Of a stretch of 64,000 nucleotides of DNA, positions 9,478 through 18,192 are shown piece after piece. Both the position numbers and the translations under genes were made by a program. Within the stretch, counting starts at the first letter, position 1; every line of letters begins with the position of its first letter. Location of the stretch: NCBI RefSeq assembly GCF_900114155.1, contig NZ_FOSC01000007.1, forward strand, positions 62,001 to 126,000, written 5' to 3'. Source of the stretch: Marinobacter persicus (GTDB taxonomy: Bacteria; Pseudomonadota; Gammaproteobacteria; Pseudomonadales; Oleiphilaceae). The notes beneath the pieces are model-generated. The model was not told the DNA's origin. It did not search any database and saw only the letters and a list, made by a program, of their open reading frames with translations.

Positions 9478-10665
9478 CTAGTAATAATAGCCCGGAGACC
9501 TTGGTTCCGGGCCATCCAGAATAGCATCTGAGACTGCTATTAACGGGTCCATGCAGTCTGCTTTGATCCGCGCCCAGCTTATCCAGTCCTTGAGTTCGTC
9601 GCTGAGCTCCGCATTCCTGATCGCAACCTGCTCTACCGCATCGATATATTGTCGTAACCTTTCGGCTTCCAGCCACTGAGTGGCGCTTACCTTCAACTCT
9701 TCAAGTTGCTCCAGTTCCTGCTTTCGGAGCTCAACCTGGCGGTCGTATCGGTCTTTTTCTGTCTGCCATAATAGGCGTCTGCGTTCCTGCTCTTCAGCTC
9801 GGATACGATGTTCTGCGATCAGGTCTAATGCACCGGCAACAACTTGATGCAGCCGTTGCTCCAGCGGAGTTTTCGGCGTATCCCCCCAACTTCTGGATGG
9901 GTAACCGCCGATTGAAATCGTCAATTTTCCGGTTGGGTGGTGGTCGTAATCAGGTGGCCTTGGGTAGTGGTATCCGGTTCCCCAGCGATTCGGAGAACGT
10001 TGCCAGCGTTCAATTGCTTTTTTCTCTGTTGCGGTTACTTCATGCTTGCTCCTGGCGACATGCTCGCTGATTGCTATGGTCAACGAAGTTTCGTCCAATC
10101 CGATCAGGGTACAACTCTTTTCACGGTCCACCCAAACCTTCATACCCTGACGTTCAAGCGCTTTTATCAGTGTGTCGCCTATCAATAATGCTCTATCGAT
10201 GGCATCTCTGGTCACTTCGAAAGCAAAAATTTCTCCCGGTGCTGAACGCAGTCCTTTGTAGTTGTCCCATCCGGATTTTTGCCTCAGTCGCTTGGATGCC
10301 TTCTTTATTAAGGGATGCGGAGATTCGAGCCGTTCTGGCACATCAACAAAGCCTATACGTTCTTGGGCTGTCGTGGCTTTTTTCCGCGAGGCATCGGGAT
10401 TATTGGGGTCGTAAGTGCGTGACCGGCTGAGAGGTAGGGAGTAATTTTCAAACTCCCTGGCGATAGGAAGCGGAATTTTCTTCGGTGAATGTCCGGCGTT
10501 GATTTTTGCCCAGTACCCACGTGGCGGCAGAGGTATCTTGTGCTTGCGACAAACTTTTCCCAATGCAACACCGGATATCCCATAGCGCGGCGCAACTCTG
10601 GAGACAGGCTCTGCCCATACCTCGTTGTAAAGTGATTCTCGCGTAATTGCGGCGACGCTTTCCAT
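9478..10665 (-). CDS. Hypothetical protein with N-terminal HTH-like segment
   Basis: A 395-residue protein; start ATG at 10665 is preferred because AGAGGT lies 5 bp upstream, while the frame could extend to a TTG at 10710 that lacks a ribosome site. Residues 1-50 (SLYNEVW, then ISGVALGKVCRKHKIPLPPRGYW) look like a helix-turn-helix of the kind seen in hypothetical proteins of integrative elements. The C-terminal third (about 270-350) is a charged, coiled-coil-like helix rich in E, R and Q. It converges on the WYL gene with 13 bp between stops. No catalytic motif was seen, so function is unknown; a DNA-binding accessory role is a guess. Confidence 0.6.
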   Translation of the reverse strand: MESVAAITRESLYNEVWAEPVSRVAPRYGISGVALGKVCRKHKIPLPPRGYWAKINAGHSPKKIPLPIAREFENYSLPLSRSRTYDPNNPDASRKKATTAQERIGFVDVPERLESPHPLIKKASKRLRQKSGWDNYKGLRSAPGEIFAFEVTRDAIDRALLIGDTLIKALERQGMKVWVDREKSCTLIGLDETSLTIAISEHVARSKHEVTATEKKAIERWQRSPNRWGTGYHYPRPPDYDHHPTGKLTISIGGYPSRSWGDTPKTPLEQRLHQVVAGALDLIAEHRIRAEEQERRRLLWQTEKDRYDRQVELRKQELEQLEELKVSATQWLEAERLRQYIDAVEQVAIRNAELSDELKDWISWARIKADCMDPLIAVSDAILDGPEPRSPGYYY

Positions 10666-10813
10666 AGGTAACCTCTGCTGATCGAAAGTGCCATTTTCTT
10701 TTATAGCCAAAGATATGCCTGCCCCGCCAATTTTTCGCTACGTCCGAATTTAAACTTTGTTCTGTTAGTACAAGCTATTGATTTATAAAGATTATTTTTA
10801 GTTTTTCTCTTGC

Positions 10814-10837
10814 ATATTCTCAACCTCGTGAGAATAT
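10814..10837. promoter_or_regulatory. Inverted repeat upstream of the lipoprotein gene
   Basis: The arms ATATTCTCA (10814-10822) and TGAGAATAT (10829-10837) are perfectly complementary around a 6-bp spacer, and end 22 bp before the ATG. There is no T-run, so an operator is more likely than a terminator. The rest of 10666-10859 is AT-rich and non-coding, with no other feature seen. Confidence 0.5.
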
Positions 10838-10859
10838 TTAATAAAAGCAGGAGGACGTA

Positions 10860-11708
10860 ATGAAAAGATTAGTACCCTTAACTATAGCAATATTGGCCGC
10901 TGCCCTGGTTGGCTGCGCGGCCACCCCACGAGCTTACAATCCGGAAGAGTCTCGGGCTTTAAACCTGGCGAGAGCCGGTGGCATCTACGATATGGACTTG
11001 CGGGATTCTGGGGATGGCACTCGCTCCTACAGTAAAGGCATGTTGGTGCCATTACTGGATCTCGCCAGCCTGGCGACTTCATTCGATGCACCGCTTCGAC
11101 ATCTCTCAGGTAGCCAGACGTTTTTGTCCAACGCTACTGACATCATGATGACTCCAGACAATCCGTCGGCGAGACCAAGCCTGATGGGATGGATGCCTGC
11201 GTCGATGGCCACTTCGGAGGCTCAGGCATATGAGCAGTATGTGGATCTGTTGGACCAGGCCATCCGGCTAGCTGCCAATGATATGGCGTTGAGTGCCACC
11301 AAACTCAGTAACGTGGAGACGCCTGAGATTGAGGGCCATCCTCTTATGCTTTGGTCGATTGAAAGCTCTGAGCATGGATGTGGTGTGGGTCAATGTGTGG
11401 TTGCCTACAACATCAAAACTCCGAATCGCTGGAAGTCACCGCCCTACGTGGAAGGTACTGGACCTGAAAGCTACAACATCGCGGCCAATCATCCAGAGAA
11501 TTACTCTCGCCTCATTTTCCGGCAGTCAGGTGAACAACAAAGCTTCCCTGTGGACGAGTTCTACCGCACGGTCAGTGGTGCCTTACCATCCTGGATGGTG
11601 ATGTATTTTCCTCCCGGCACCGTCGTCCAGGATGGCGAACCGCTGCCGTACCCGCTGCTTTACGAGCAGGGCCAGCGACTGATGTTCAAGGAGCCAGATC
11701 ATGAGTGA
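10860..11708 (+). CDS. Putative lipoprotein of unknown function
   Basis: A 282-residue protein with a clear lipoprotein signal: basic MKR, a hydrophobic run and a LVGC lipobox with the Cys at residue 19. It is therefore predicted to be exported and lipidated. An AGGAGG ribosome site lies 5 bp before the ATG. The mature region has one notable Cys pair (CGVGQC near 175) and no domain I recognise. It overlaps the next gene by 8 bp, and a third gene follows, so the three probably form one accessory operon. Function is unknown. Confidence 0.7.
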   Translation: MKRLVPLTIAILAAALVGCAATPRAYNPEESRALNLARAGGIYDMDLRDSGDGTRSYSKGMLVPLLDLASLATSFDAPLRHLSGSQTFLSNATDIMMTPDNPSARPSLMGWMPASMATSEAQAYEQYVDLLDQAIRLAANDMALSATKLSNVETPEIEGHPLMLWSIESSEHGCGVGQCVVAYNIKTPNRWKSPPYVEGTGPESYNIAANHPENYSRLIFRQSGEQQSFPVDEFYRTVSGALPSWMVMYFPPGTVVQDGEPLPYPLLYEQGQRLMFKEPDHE

Positions 11709-12114
11709 CTGGCATGATGAACTTGAGTTCGCGCTGTTGCCGCTTGAAGACGCCAAAATCGATAGCAACTGCATGACCTCTGTGATCAGCAATGCTCTGA
11801 GTGAGCAAGGCATCTTCCATCAATGTCGTATCGGATACGCAGAGGACCGACTGAGCCGAATGGCCACCGCTCCCCATTGCTGGATCGAGCTCGAACAGGG
11901 CTGGTGTATTGATCTGCGGCTCAGGCATTGGCTAGGCGATGAGGACGACCTCCCTCACGGTGTATTCCAGCCATCCAGCTACCCCAGAGTTCGATACCAA
12001 GGCAGTGCGTGGCTGGTTCCACGCCTGGACGCGGGAGATTTGAAGACGATGACGAACGATGTCTACGACAAAGTGAAACTGCCATGGCTGGCCGGGCGAT
12101 CCAGAGCGGCCTGA
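11701..12114 (+). CDS. Small protein with Cys-His-Asp arrangement, possibly transglutaminase-like
   Basis: A 137-residue protein overlapping the lipoprotein gene by 8 bp. It has Cys24 in SNCMTSV, His59 in PHCWIEL and Asp71 in WCIDLRLR. This order and the local pattern (H-x-W-x-E-L, then a D on the next strand) recall transglutaminase-like or other papain-fold cysteine peptidases. The fold is not proven, and Cys60 and Cys69 add ambiguity. There is no signal peptide, so a cytoplasmic location is expected despite the lipoprotein neighbour. An enzymatic role is inference only. Confidence 0.55.
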   Translation: MSDWHDELEFALLPLEDAKIDSNCMTSVISNALSEQGIFHQCRIGYAEDRLSRMATAPHCWIELEQGWCIDLRLRHWLGDEDDLPHGVFQPSSYPRVRYQGSAWLVPRLDAGDLKTMTNDVYDKVKLPWLAGRSRAA

Positions 12115-12184
12115 CGCCGGTCAAAATTTGCATTTTCTCAGGTTCTGGTAGCCTCGAAGTAAAGAGCCATCGGGGACTGAAACC

Positions 12185-12574
12185 ATGGTGAGGGTGACAA
12201 AAATAGTAGCAGTGGGGCTCGCCGGGATCGTCGTTGTGGAGCTCGCCTTAAGGGGTACCGATGCAGTGCTTTACGCATGGTATCTATTGTTCGTGCTCTG
12301 GGTGATCCTACTGCTCATTCGCTTCGCAATGGCCGCAGTCGATGCTTACAAGACGGTTTTCACCAAGGGACCCGATGGGCAAATGACGTTTCCTGAATTC
12401 GAGAAAAAGATGGCGTCGTTTAGTCGAGGCGGTGGTAGGGAAGAAAACGGTCCAAGCAGCACGACAACCTCCGGCACCGGGAGTCAAGAAGGCGCAGGCG
12501 ATCTGTTCGATGACTTCAGAGTCAATCCGATCTTCCGAGAGGATGATCCGTTCGGGGAGTTTTTCGACGCTTGA
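12185..12574 (+). CDS. Hypothetical small membrane protein
   Basis: A 129-residue protein. Two hydrophobic segments (about 6-22 and 28-50) form an N-terminal hairpin in the inner membrane. The second half is soluble, with a low-complexity S/T/G linker (about 83-105) and an acidic F-rich tail (DDFRVNPIFREDDPFGEFF). It sits 70 bp after the Cys-His-Asp gene in the same direction and may share its operon. The ATG at 12185 has only a weak upstream purine stretch; GTG at 12188 is an alternative. No family was recognised. Confidence 0.55.
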   Translation: MVRVTKIVAVGLAGIVVVELALRGTDAVLYAWYLLFVLWVILLLIRFAMAAVDAYKTVFTKGPDGQMTFPEFEKKMASFSRGGGREENGPSSTTTSGTGSQEGAGDLFDDFRVNPIFREDDPFGEFFDA

Positions 12575-12670
12575 GGTGGTTCCTTTTGGGTACAGATCAG
12601 GAGAACCATAGGTTCGAGCCGGGTAGCGGCCACTAGAACCACCTAAAACAGACCGGCCAAAGAGAACCAT
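12574..12670. repeat. Cluster of GAACC/GGTTC repeats before a serine recombinase gene, possible res site
   Basis: Five copies of GAACC or its complement occur within 91 bp: GGTTC 12578-12582, GAACC 12603-12607, GGTTC 12611-12615, GAACC 12636-12640 and GAACC 12664-12668. Larger units are a perfect 9-bp inverted repeat AGGTGGTTC (12574-12582) with GAACCACCT (12636-12644), a GAACC-ATA-GGTTC palindrome at 12603-12615, and a direct repeat GAGAACCAT at 12601 and 12662. Such arrays next to a resolvase gene are typical of res sites or autoregulatory operators. Confidence 0.5.
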
Positions 12671-12694
12671 TTATAACAGACTGAGGAGCGGAAG

Positions 12695-13327
12695 ATGTTT
12701 ATTCGAGCCTACCTGCGGGCATCCACTCAGGAACAGGATGCAGAGCGAGCCCGGGAGTCACTGGTGCAGTTCGCGGCCAACCACGGTCAGCGCATTGCGG
12801 CTTTCTATGTGGAGAACGTGTCCGGCGCTACTTTGCACCGCCCCGAGCTTATGAAGTTGATTGCGGATTCCGGTGAGGGTGACATTGTGGTGGTCGAACA
12901 GATCGACCGGCTAGCCCGCCTCAAACAGAGTGACTGGGACTCGCTCAAGCAAAGGCTGGCCACCAAGCGGTTAGCCATAGTCTCTCCGGAGCTTCCAACC
13001 AGCTGGCTAGCCCTGGAAAAGAAAGATAACACCGGATTCACCGACTCCATCCTCCGGGCCGTAAACGCCATGATGCTCGACATGTTGGCAGCCGTGGCAC
13101 GTAAGGATTACGAAGACCGCCGGCGTCGCCAGTTCCAGGGCATTCATAAAGCCAAAACGGAGGGAAAGTACCAAGGGCGGCAGCCAGACCTGAAACGCAG
13201 ACAACACATCGCCAGCCTTCTACGCAGCGGCCACAGCTACAGCGAGATCCAGGAAATGCTGAGTTGCTCGCGACATTTGATTGCATCTGTCGCCAAAGAA
13301 CTAAGACAGGCCGATGCTATGGCCTGA
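12695..13327 (+). CDS. Serine recombinase (resolvase/invertase family)
   Basis: A 210-residue protein with the catalytic domain at the N-terminus: YLRAST places the nucleophile at Ser10, and VEQIDRLAR (about 68-76) is the usual second motif with conserved arginines. A helical E region follows, and the C-terminus (about 165-200, GHSYSEIQEMLSCSRHLIASV) is a resolvase-type HTH. This is the size of small resolvases and invertases such as TnpR or Hin, which catalyse two-strand exchange through a phosphoserine link. A GAGGAG ribosome site lies just upstream. The repeat array at 12574-12670 may be its binding site. No transposase gene accompanies it. Confidence 0.85.
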   Translation: MFIRAYLRASTQEQDAERARESLVQFAANHGQRIAAFYVENVSGATLHRPELMKLIADSGEGDIVVVEQIDRLARLKQSDWDSLKQRLATKRLAIVSPELPTSWLALEKKDNTGFTDSILRAVNAMMLDMLAAVARKDYEDRRRRQFQGIHKAKTEGKYQGRQPDLKRRQHIASLLRSGHSYSEIQEMLSCSRHLIASVAKELRQADAMA

Positions 13328-13375
13328 AACCATCGAAATGCCCTGTTAGGGCAATCAACCATTGGAGACCTAAAT

Positions 13376-13534
13376 ATGCTGAATCTATCTGCCACCCTGA
13401 TTGCATTCTTGAGCTTTGTCGCAGTTGTGCTTTTTATCTGCGTGATGGCTTACCGCAACGCTGACCGTTTGGAAGAATTCGCAAAGCGCAGATTCCGAAA
13501 GAGAGCGCCCCGCCATAATGGCGGCCCGAAATAA
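13376..13534 (+). CDS. Small single-pass membrane protein, 52 residues
   Basis: ATG at 13376 is preceded by GGAGA at a good distance. The first 25 residues form one hydrophobic segment (LIAFLSFVAVVLFICVMAY), and the tail is strongly basic (KRRFRKRAPR), giving an N-out, C-in topology by the positive-inside rule. A short hairpin GCCCT-GTT-AGGGC at 13340-13352 separates it from the recombinase gene. No homologue is recognised. Start context and composition support a real gene, but it is short. Confidence 0.5.
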   Translation: MLNLSATLIAFLSFVAVVLFICVMAYRNADRLEEFAKRRFRKRAPRHNGGPK

Positions 13535-13639
13535 AATCGGGGCAAGCTGGTGTTCTTGCCTAAAACGGGCAATTTGAGAGCCCTGCCTCCAGCATTGTCC
13601 ATGGCAGCATATGCGTGAGACCGATATGAGGTTATGCAC

Positions 13640-13990
13640 ATGACGGACAAAACAGCGATGCTTCCTGGCAGCTTTCTCCTTTTTCTGGAACAGGAAGAAA
13701 AACGGACGCAACAGAGGGAGAGCTCGGGGGTTCCGGCTCTCAAAATACTAATCAACGCCGCTCACAGTGGTGGTGGCCAGGCCCGCCATGTCAGGCGCTT
13801 CCTGCTAGGTCTTTATAATGCCAGTCACTGGCCATTCGAGTTGGATAGGCTTAGGACGCTGGATGCCGATCTTCAGCAGGCGGCTCTAGAAGTTTTGGCG
13901 TTGGATTGGAATGGCCGGGAGGTTCATACCTACGTGTCTGGGGGAGACGAGCTCTTTCATTCCTGGTGGGTCTTGGAATCCAGAACCTGA
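13640..13990 (+). CDS. Hypothetical protein, DUF7673-like
   Basis: A 116-residue protein. ATG at 13640 is chosen over ATG at 13634 because GAGG at 13628-13631 is correctly spaced only for the former. The central motif GGGQARHVRRFLLGLYNA followed by LDADLQQAALEVLAL resembles small accessory proteins of integrative elements (DUF7673 as I recall it). No catalytic residues or signal peptide. Such proteins are common cargo of islands, and their role is unknown. Its last 34 bases overlap a possible small gene on the other strand. Confidence 0.55.
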   Translation: MTDKTAMLPGSFLLFLEQEEKRTQQRESSGVPALKILINAAHSGGGQARHVRRFLLGLYNASHWPFELDRLRTLDADLQQAALEVLALDWNGREVHTYVSGGDELFHSWWVLESRT

Positions 13991-14112
13991 CCACCGGCGC
14001 TCTCCAGCAGACATTCTGATTCCATCTCGTCGAGGATATCTGCGGCTTTTCGTTTTGCAGCATCAACAAGCTCCGGTTTCTCGGATGCCAGAATATCCTC
14101 AAGAGTTCTCAA
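13957..14112 (-). CDS. Possible small protein, 51 residues
   Basis: A minus-strand frame from TTG at 14112 to TGA at 13957 encodes a charged helical peptide (LEDILASEKPELVDAAKRKAADILDEMESE). GAGG lies 8 bp before the TTG. It follows the metallopeptidase gene on the same strand after about 85 bp, with a TATAAT-containing inverted repeat in that gap. The non-ATG start and short length make it tentative. The rest of 13991-14196 holds no other gene that I can see. Confidence 0.3.
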   Translation of the reverse strand: MRTLEDILASEKPELVDAAKRKAADILDEMESECLLESAGGQVLDSKTHQE

Positions 14113-14165
14113 TGCTCGTTCCTCTTCTGCTGTTCGGACTGGCCCTCAGTAACGGTGGCATTCCA

Positions 14166-14182
14166 TATAATGGGGCATTATA
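14166..14182. promoter_or_regulatory. TATAAT-GGGGC-ATTATA inverted repeat
   Basis: A perfect 6+5+6 bp palindrome with a consensus -10 hexamer in each arm lies between the end of the metallopeptidase gene and the possible small gene at 13957-14112. It could be a promoter with an overlapping operator for that small gene. No clear -35 element was identified. Confidence 0.3.
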
Positions 14183-14196
14183 CCCCTGATCACGCC

Positions 14197-14904
14197 TTAA
14201 ATGTCCAAGCTCGCGCCCCGCTTTCGCAGCCACTCTTTTCGCTCGCGCCAGTCCGGTAAGACCTTGTCTACCTCATTCCAGAAAGCATCAGTGTGGTTGC
14301 GGTGGTGGAAGTGACAAAGCTCATGAACAACAAAGTAGTCAATGATCTTCGGCGGTGCCATCATGCACTTCCAGTGGAAATTCAGCGCTCCATTGCGCCC
14401 GCAGCTGGCCCAGCGGTAGCCCATGTCCTTAACCCGGATTGAGCTGATTTCAACACCCACTTTCGGGGCGAAATAAGCTACCCGGTCGGCAAACCTTTGT
14501 TGGCCCTTGTCAGCATAGAACTGTTCAAAAGCGGTTCTTGCCGCTTGTGTGCCACCTTGCTCAATCAAGTCACGACTGAGGCAAAAACGTCCATCTTTCA
14601 GCTTCAGAGATTCGTCCTGACCAGACACCAGACTTAGCCGATAGGCACCGCCCAGGTAAAGAAAGGTTTCGCCATTGACCCACTCCCGCGCCACCGCCGT
14701 GGCATTCAAATCTTTCCACTCAGCCAAATTTCGGTAGATCCAAAGGCGCTTGCTTTCCACCAAAGAGTCCACTTGCTCGGGTGTATACCCCACTGGCGGG
14801 CGTACGACTATTTGCCCATTACGCTCAATTACGATATCCGTCGTCTTGCGCTGGCTTCCTGGTAACAACTGATACTCGATGTCTCGCACGCGTCTTGGTG
14901 TCAT
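14197..14904 (-). CDS. YgjP-like zinc metallopeptidase (DUF45/M48-type)
   Basis: A 235-residue protein with the zinc motif HELCH at about residue 192 (VVHELCHFHHRNHTDAFW); the downstream H-x-x-x-F-W is typical of YgjP/SprT-like DUF45 proteins. The N-terminal half fits the usual family domain, and the length is normal. Genes of this family are often the last gene of type I restriction operons, as here, where it follows hsdR by 8 bp. Its role there is unknown; regulated proteolysis of a restriction subunit is one idea without direct evidence in this sequence. Confidence 0.8.
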   Translation of the reverse strand: MTPRRVRDIEYQLLPGSQRKTTDIVIERNGQIVVRPPVGYTPEQVDSLVESKRLWIYRNLAEWKDLNATAVAREWVNGETFLYLGGAYRLSLVSGQDESLKLKDGRFCLSRDLIEQGGTQAARTAFEQFYADKGQQRFADRVAYFAPKVGVEISSIRVKDMGYRWASCGRNGALNFHWKCMMAPPKIIDYFVVHELCHFHHRNHTDAFWNEVDKVLPDWRERKEWLRKRGASLDI

Positions 14905-14912
14905 CGGTTTCC

Positions 14913-17900
14913 TTATTGATTCTCTGAGCTTTTCAGCAAGGCATCGTGACGGTTCTTGGCCAGTTTCATGATCTCGACAGCAATGCGTTCCCGGCGGGAT
15001 TTTAGCTCGGAGATCCCGGTGAGGGTAAGCGCGGTCTTAATCTCGCTACGTGTCCTCTTCTGCTTATCGGCATTGTTCCAAAAATCAATACTGCCGATGC
15101 TGTGCTGAAGCGTATCGACAATTGCTTCCATCAGGGCTTTCATCTTCGCGTTCGCTTCCGGAGGAACAACACCATCCTCAAAGGCTTCATTGGCGATATG
15201 CTCATAGAAGGTCGTCGCTTCCCTACTCATGCCAGCTTCGCCCTGTTGACGGCCTTCTACGGCTACTTTACGAAGGTTCTGCAGCTCTTCAGCCAACTTT
15301 TCCCATTCACCCTGATGGCGATCGATCAGCTGCTCGACCTTTTCCGAAAGACTTTTATAGAAAGCTGGGTCTTCGTCATGGTGCACGGTGCAGTGCTTGC
15401 GGATTGCGTGCTCCATCTCGCTGGCCTTGGCTTCGGCATTTCCCCCGGCGTGCGCATTGAGCTGATCGAGAAAATCCTCTGACAACAACTCCACCGGCGG
15501 CACTTTAGGATTGATCCCAAGGCTGATCAGGTGTTCGTTGATCAGATCCCGCACCTTCTGTCCAGCATCGCCTAAACTCAACGTGTCGTCTTTGTAGCGT
15601 TCCTTTGCCACCCGCTGGATGTAACCCAGTCGCTTTGCGGGAACCCGATATGGCTGGCCCGCGGTATGGGGCAGAATGATATCCAAGCTGCTCAGGAACT
15701 TTTTGAGGTAAACGTCAAAGTCCGCCCGAAGCTTTTCATCCTTTAGCAGCTTCACTGCCTCATGGACCACAGCCGCATCATCTTCAACTGAAGGCAGCTC
15801 CCCCTCAACGAACGCCTGAATCTGCCGGACCTTGTTATCGGTGAACAGGTTTAGAAGCCGCTGGTACCGCTCCTGCAGCACCGGAACCTCGGAGGTAATG
15901 TTCTTCAGCCCACTGGCCAGTTCCTGCTGTTCATCCGTAGCAGCGTACAGCGTCAAAGCCTCAGTGAGCTTGTACGTCAGGCCAACGTAATCGACTACAT
16001 AGCCCCGTTGCTTGCCCTTTTTCACCCGGTTGGTGCGCGCAATGGCTTGCAGTAGAGTGTGCTCACGGATCTTTTTGTCCAGATACATTACCTGCTCAAC
16101 GGGCGCATCAAAGCCAGTAAGCAGCATGTCACAGACCACCAAAAATGCGATGCCAGTGTAGGGTTTGTCGGGGTCATCAAAGGCAAAGGGCTTGCAGAAA
16201 TTATCGACCGCATTCCAGGCACGAGCTTGTCTACGGGCCTCGGTGATATAGGCTGCTTCGTTGGTGCCATCGCCGGAAATTACCACTGCTGCCTTCAGAA
16301 ACTCGATTTGGCGAATTCTCTCTTCATCCAGTGCTGACTCTGCCCTCATCACCTCAAGCGTATCGGCTAAAGCCTGATGAATAGCTTTCTGGTAGCGCAC
16401 CGCTACCAGCTTGGAGTGGCAAACCACCTGTGCCTTAAAACCATTAGGAAAGATATGAGCCAGGTAGTGAGCTACTAGGTCCCTGGCAACAGCCTCGATA
16501 CGCTGTTCGGCCTCCAGAATGTCGCCCGTGGCACCGTACTTTTTCTTGATAGCCAACAGTTCTTCTTCAGAGCGATCTCTGAACAGGTTTTCAAACTTTG
16601 TATCGAAGACGTGTTTTTCGTTCAACGCGGCGTCCGAGGTTCGACCCTCATAGAGAATCTGCAACGTGGTGCCATCTTCAACCGCATCCATCAGTTTGTA
16701 CTTATCGATGTACTCACCGAATCGCTTCACTGTGCGTTTTTCACCGTGGCGTTCGGTAATCAGCGGCGTTCCGGTAAACGCAATGCGAACGGCATTGGGG
16801 AACGCCTCAAAGATATTCTCCCCCAACTCGGAGCTCTGGGTACGGTGGGCTTCATCGATCATCAGCACGATGCGGGAGGAGCGATTGACCACCCCAAAGG
16901 TCTCCTTACCCGGAATCGCCTGGTAGGTACCCAAGGCCTCAGCTACGGAAATCGGCAGGCTCTGATCGGCAATCTGGAACTTATGTGCCATCACCATGTT
17001 GATGTCGGACTGGTCCGAGGCCAGATCCCAGCGAAGGGCCTGCCGACTTTCAATCACGTTGACGCGCCCGCCGATAAGCGTCGCCGTTTTGGCCAGCTGT
17101 TCTTCCAAGTCGGTACGATCATTGATCAGCACCAATTTGTAGTCATTCAGGTCTTTCGACGCTCGCAGCATGCGCGCTACAAACACCATGGTCAGACTCT
17201 TACCCGAACCCTGCGTGTGCCAGACCACCCCGCTCCTGTCTTCTGCTGTCTCGCCGTGGCGCAGGCGCTCAATAATTCTATTGGCGGCGCGGAATTGCTG
17301 ATAGCGGCATACCACCTTGATTCGCGGTCCTCCGTCAGTATCCATATACACCGACGATGTACGCAGAATGCGCAGCAGGTTCGTTTTATTGAGCATCCCC
17401 TCGATCAGTCGATGCTGGGCATTCATCCCCTCAGCGTCGGAGTCATCGCGGGGCCATAGAGTTTTCCACGGGTAGAAGTGCTCTTCGCCAGAAGTGATGG
17501 TGCCATAGTCGGCCTCCATACCACTGGACCGAATCAACAACAAATTACTGTGAAACAGGCGAGGCTCGCCTTCCTTCAGGCCCTGGCGTGCGGTGTCTTC
17601 GCGCCGGTTCATATAACGCTGCAACTGGACAAAAGCTTCGGCCATAGGATTGGCGCAAGTGGGCCCGCCCTTCTTGCACTCCACAACGGCAAGCGGAATC
17701 CCGTTCACGAACAGCACAATGTCAGGGATGATGAACTGCTTAACACAACCGGGAGTGTCTATACGGAATTGGTTGATAGCCAGAAAGTGATTATTCGCCG
17801 GTGTATCGAAATCAATCAGTTTAACGACCGGATCCTGCTCACCGGTCTCTTCGTTGGTATCCACCTGGGCCTTGAATAGCAGCTTCTGTACCGCTTCGTT

Positions 17901-18170
17901 GGCTTCAAGCAAGGTGCGATTAGGTTGCCGAAGAACATGCTCCTGCAAGTCCACAAGCTGCTTGTCGGTCAGCCAGGTATGTCCTCTGGCACCCTGGTTC
18001 AGCGATGCCACTGCCTTGGTGAACACGTCGGGTAGCAACCACTGGCGAAAGCTTGCACGATGACTACGCGTCGGGTCGGACGGAATCTCCTGGCCCTGGT
18101 CGATGATCTCCCAACCAAGTGCTTTCAATTGCTGCAGAAACGGCTGCTCAACCTCCGTGTACTCACTCAT
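14913..18170 (-). CDS. hsdR: Type I restriction endonuclease subunit R (HsdR)
   Basis: A 1085-residue protein, normal for HsdR. The N-terminal nuclease domain has IPDIVLFVNGIPLAVVECKK, the D then E-x-K signature, at about 147-166. The SF2 translocase follows: Walker A HTQGSGKS near 313, DEAH in MIDEAHRTQ near 438, motif III AFTGTPL near 460, and the C-terminal RecA-like lobe. A helical HsdM-binding tail completes it. It cuts unmodified DNA after ATP-driven translocation once HsdM2S has recognised the target. All catalytic motifs look intact. It lies 22 bp after darG on the same strand, so the toxin-antitoxin genes separate it from hsdS and hsdM. Confidence 0.95.
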   Translation of the reverse strand: MSEYTEVEQPFLQQLKALGWEIIDQGQEIPSDPTRSHRASFRQWLLPDVFTKAVASLNQGARGHTWLTDKQLVDLQEHVLRQPNRTLLEANEAVQKLLFKAQVDTNEETGEQDPVVKLIDFDTPANNHFLAINQFRIDTPGCVKQFIIPDIVLFVNGIPLAVVECKKGGPTCANPMAEAFVQLQRYMNRREDTARQGLKEGEPRLFHSNLLLIRSSGMEADYGTITSGEEHFYPWKTLWPRDDSDAEGMNAQHRLIEGMLNKTNLLRILRTSSVYMDTDGGPRIKVVCRYQQFRAANRIIERLRHGETAEDRSGVVWHTQGSGKSLTMVFVARMLRASKDLNDYKLVLINDRTDLEEQLAKTATLIGGRVNVIESRQALRWDLASDQSDINMVMAHKFQIADQSLPISVAEALGTYQAIPGKETFGVVNRSSRIVLMIDEAHRTQSSELGENIFEAFPNAVRIAFTGTPLITERHGEKRTVKRFGEYIDKYKLMDAVEDGTTLQILYEGRTSDAALNEKHVFDTKFENLFRDRSEEELLAIKKKYGATGDILEAEQRIEAVARDLVAHYLAHIFPNGFKAQVVCHSKLVAVRYQKAIHQALADTLEVMRAESALDEERIRQIEFLKAAVVISGDGTNEAAYITEARRQARAWNAVDNFCKPFAFDDPDKPYTGIAFLVVCDMLLTGFDAPVEQVMYLDKKIREHTLLQAIARTNRVKKGKQRGYVVDYVGLTYKLTEALTLYAATDEQQELASGLKNITSEVPVLQERYQRLLNLFTDNKVRQIQAFVEGELPSVEDDAAVVHEAVKLLKDEKLRADFDVYLKKFLSSLDIILPHTAGQPYRVPAKRLGYIQRVAKERYKDDTLSLGDAGQKVRDLINEHLISLGINPKVPPVELLSEDFLDQLNAHAGGNAEAKASEMEHAIRKHCTVHHDEDPAFYKSLSEKVEQLIDRHQGEWEKLAEELQNLRKVAVEGRQQGEAGMSREATTFYEHIANEAFEDGVVPPEANAKMKALMEAIVDTLQHSIGSIDFWNNADKQKRTRSEIKTALTLTGISELKSRRERIAVEIMKLAKNRHDALLKSSENQ

Positions 18171-18192
18171 TATTGTTCTTCCGATACATTAT

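Noticed and set aside
12695..13327. Insertion sequence or transposon around the serine recombinase
   Set aside because: No transposase gene and no terminal inverted repeats with target duplications were found.
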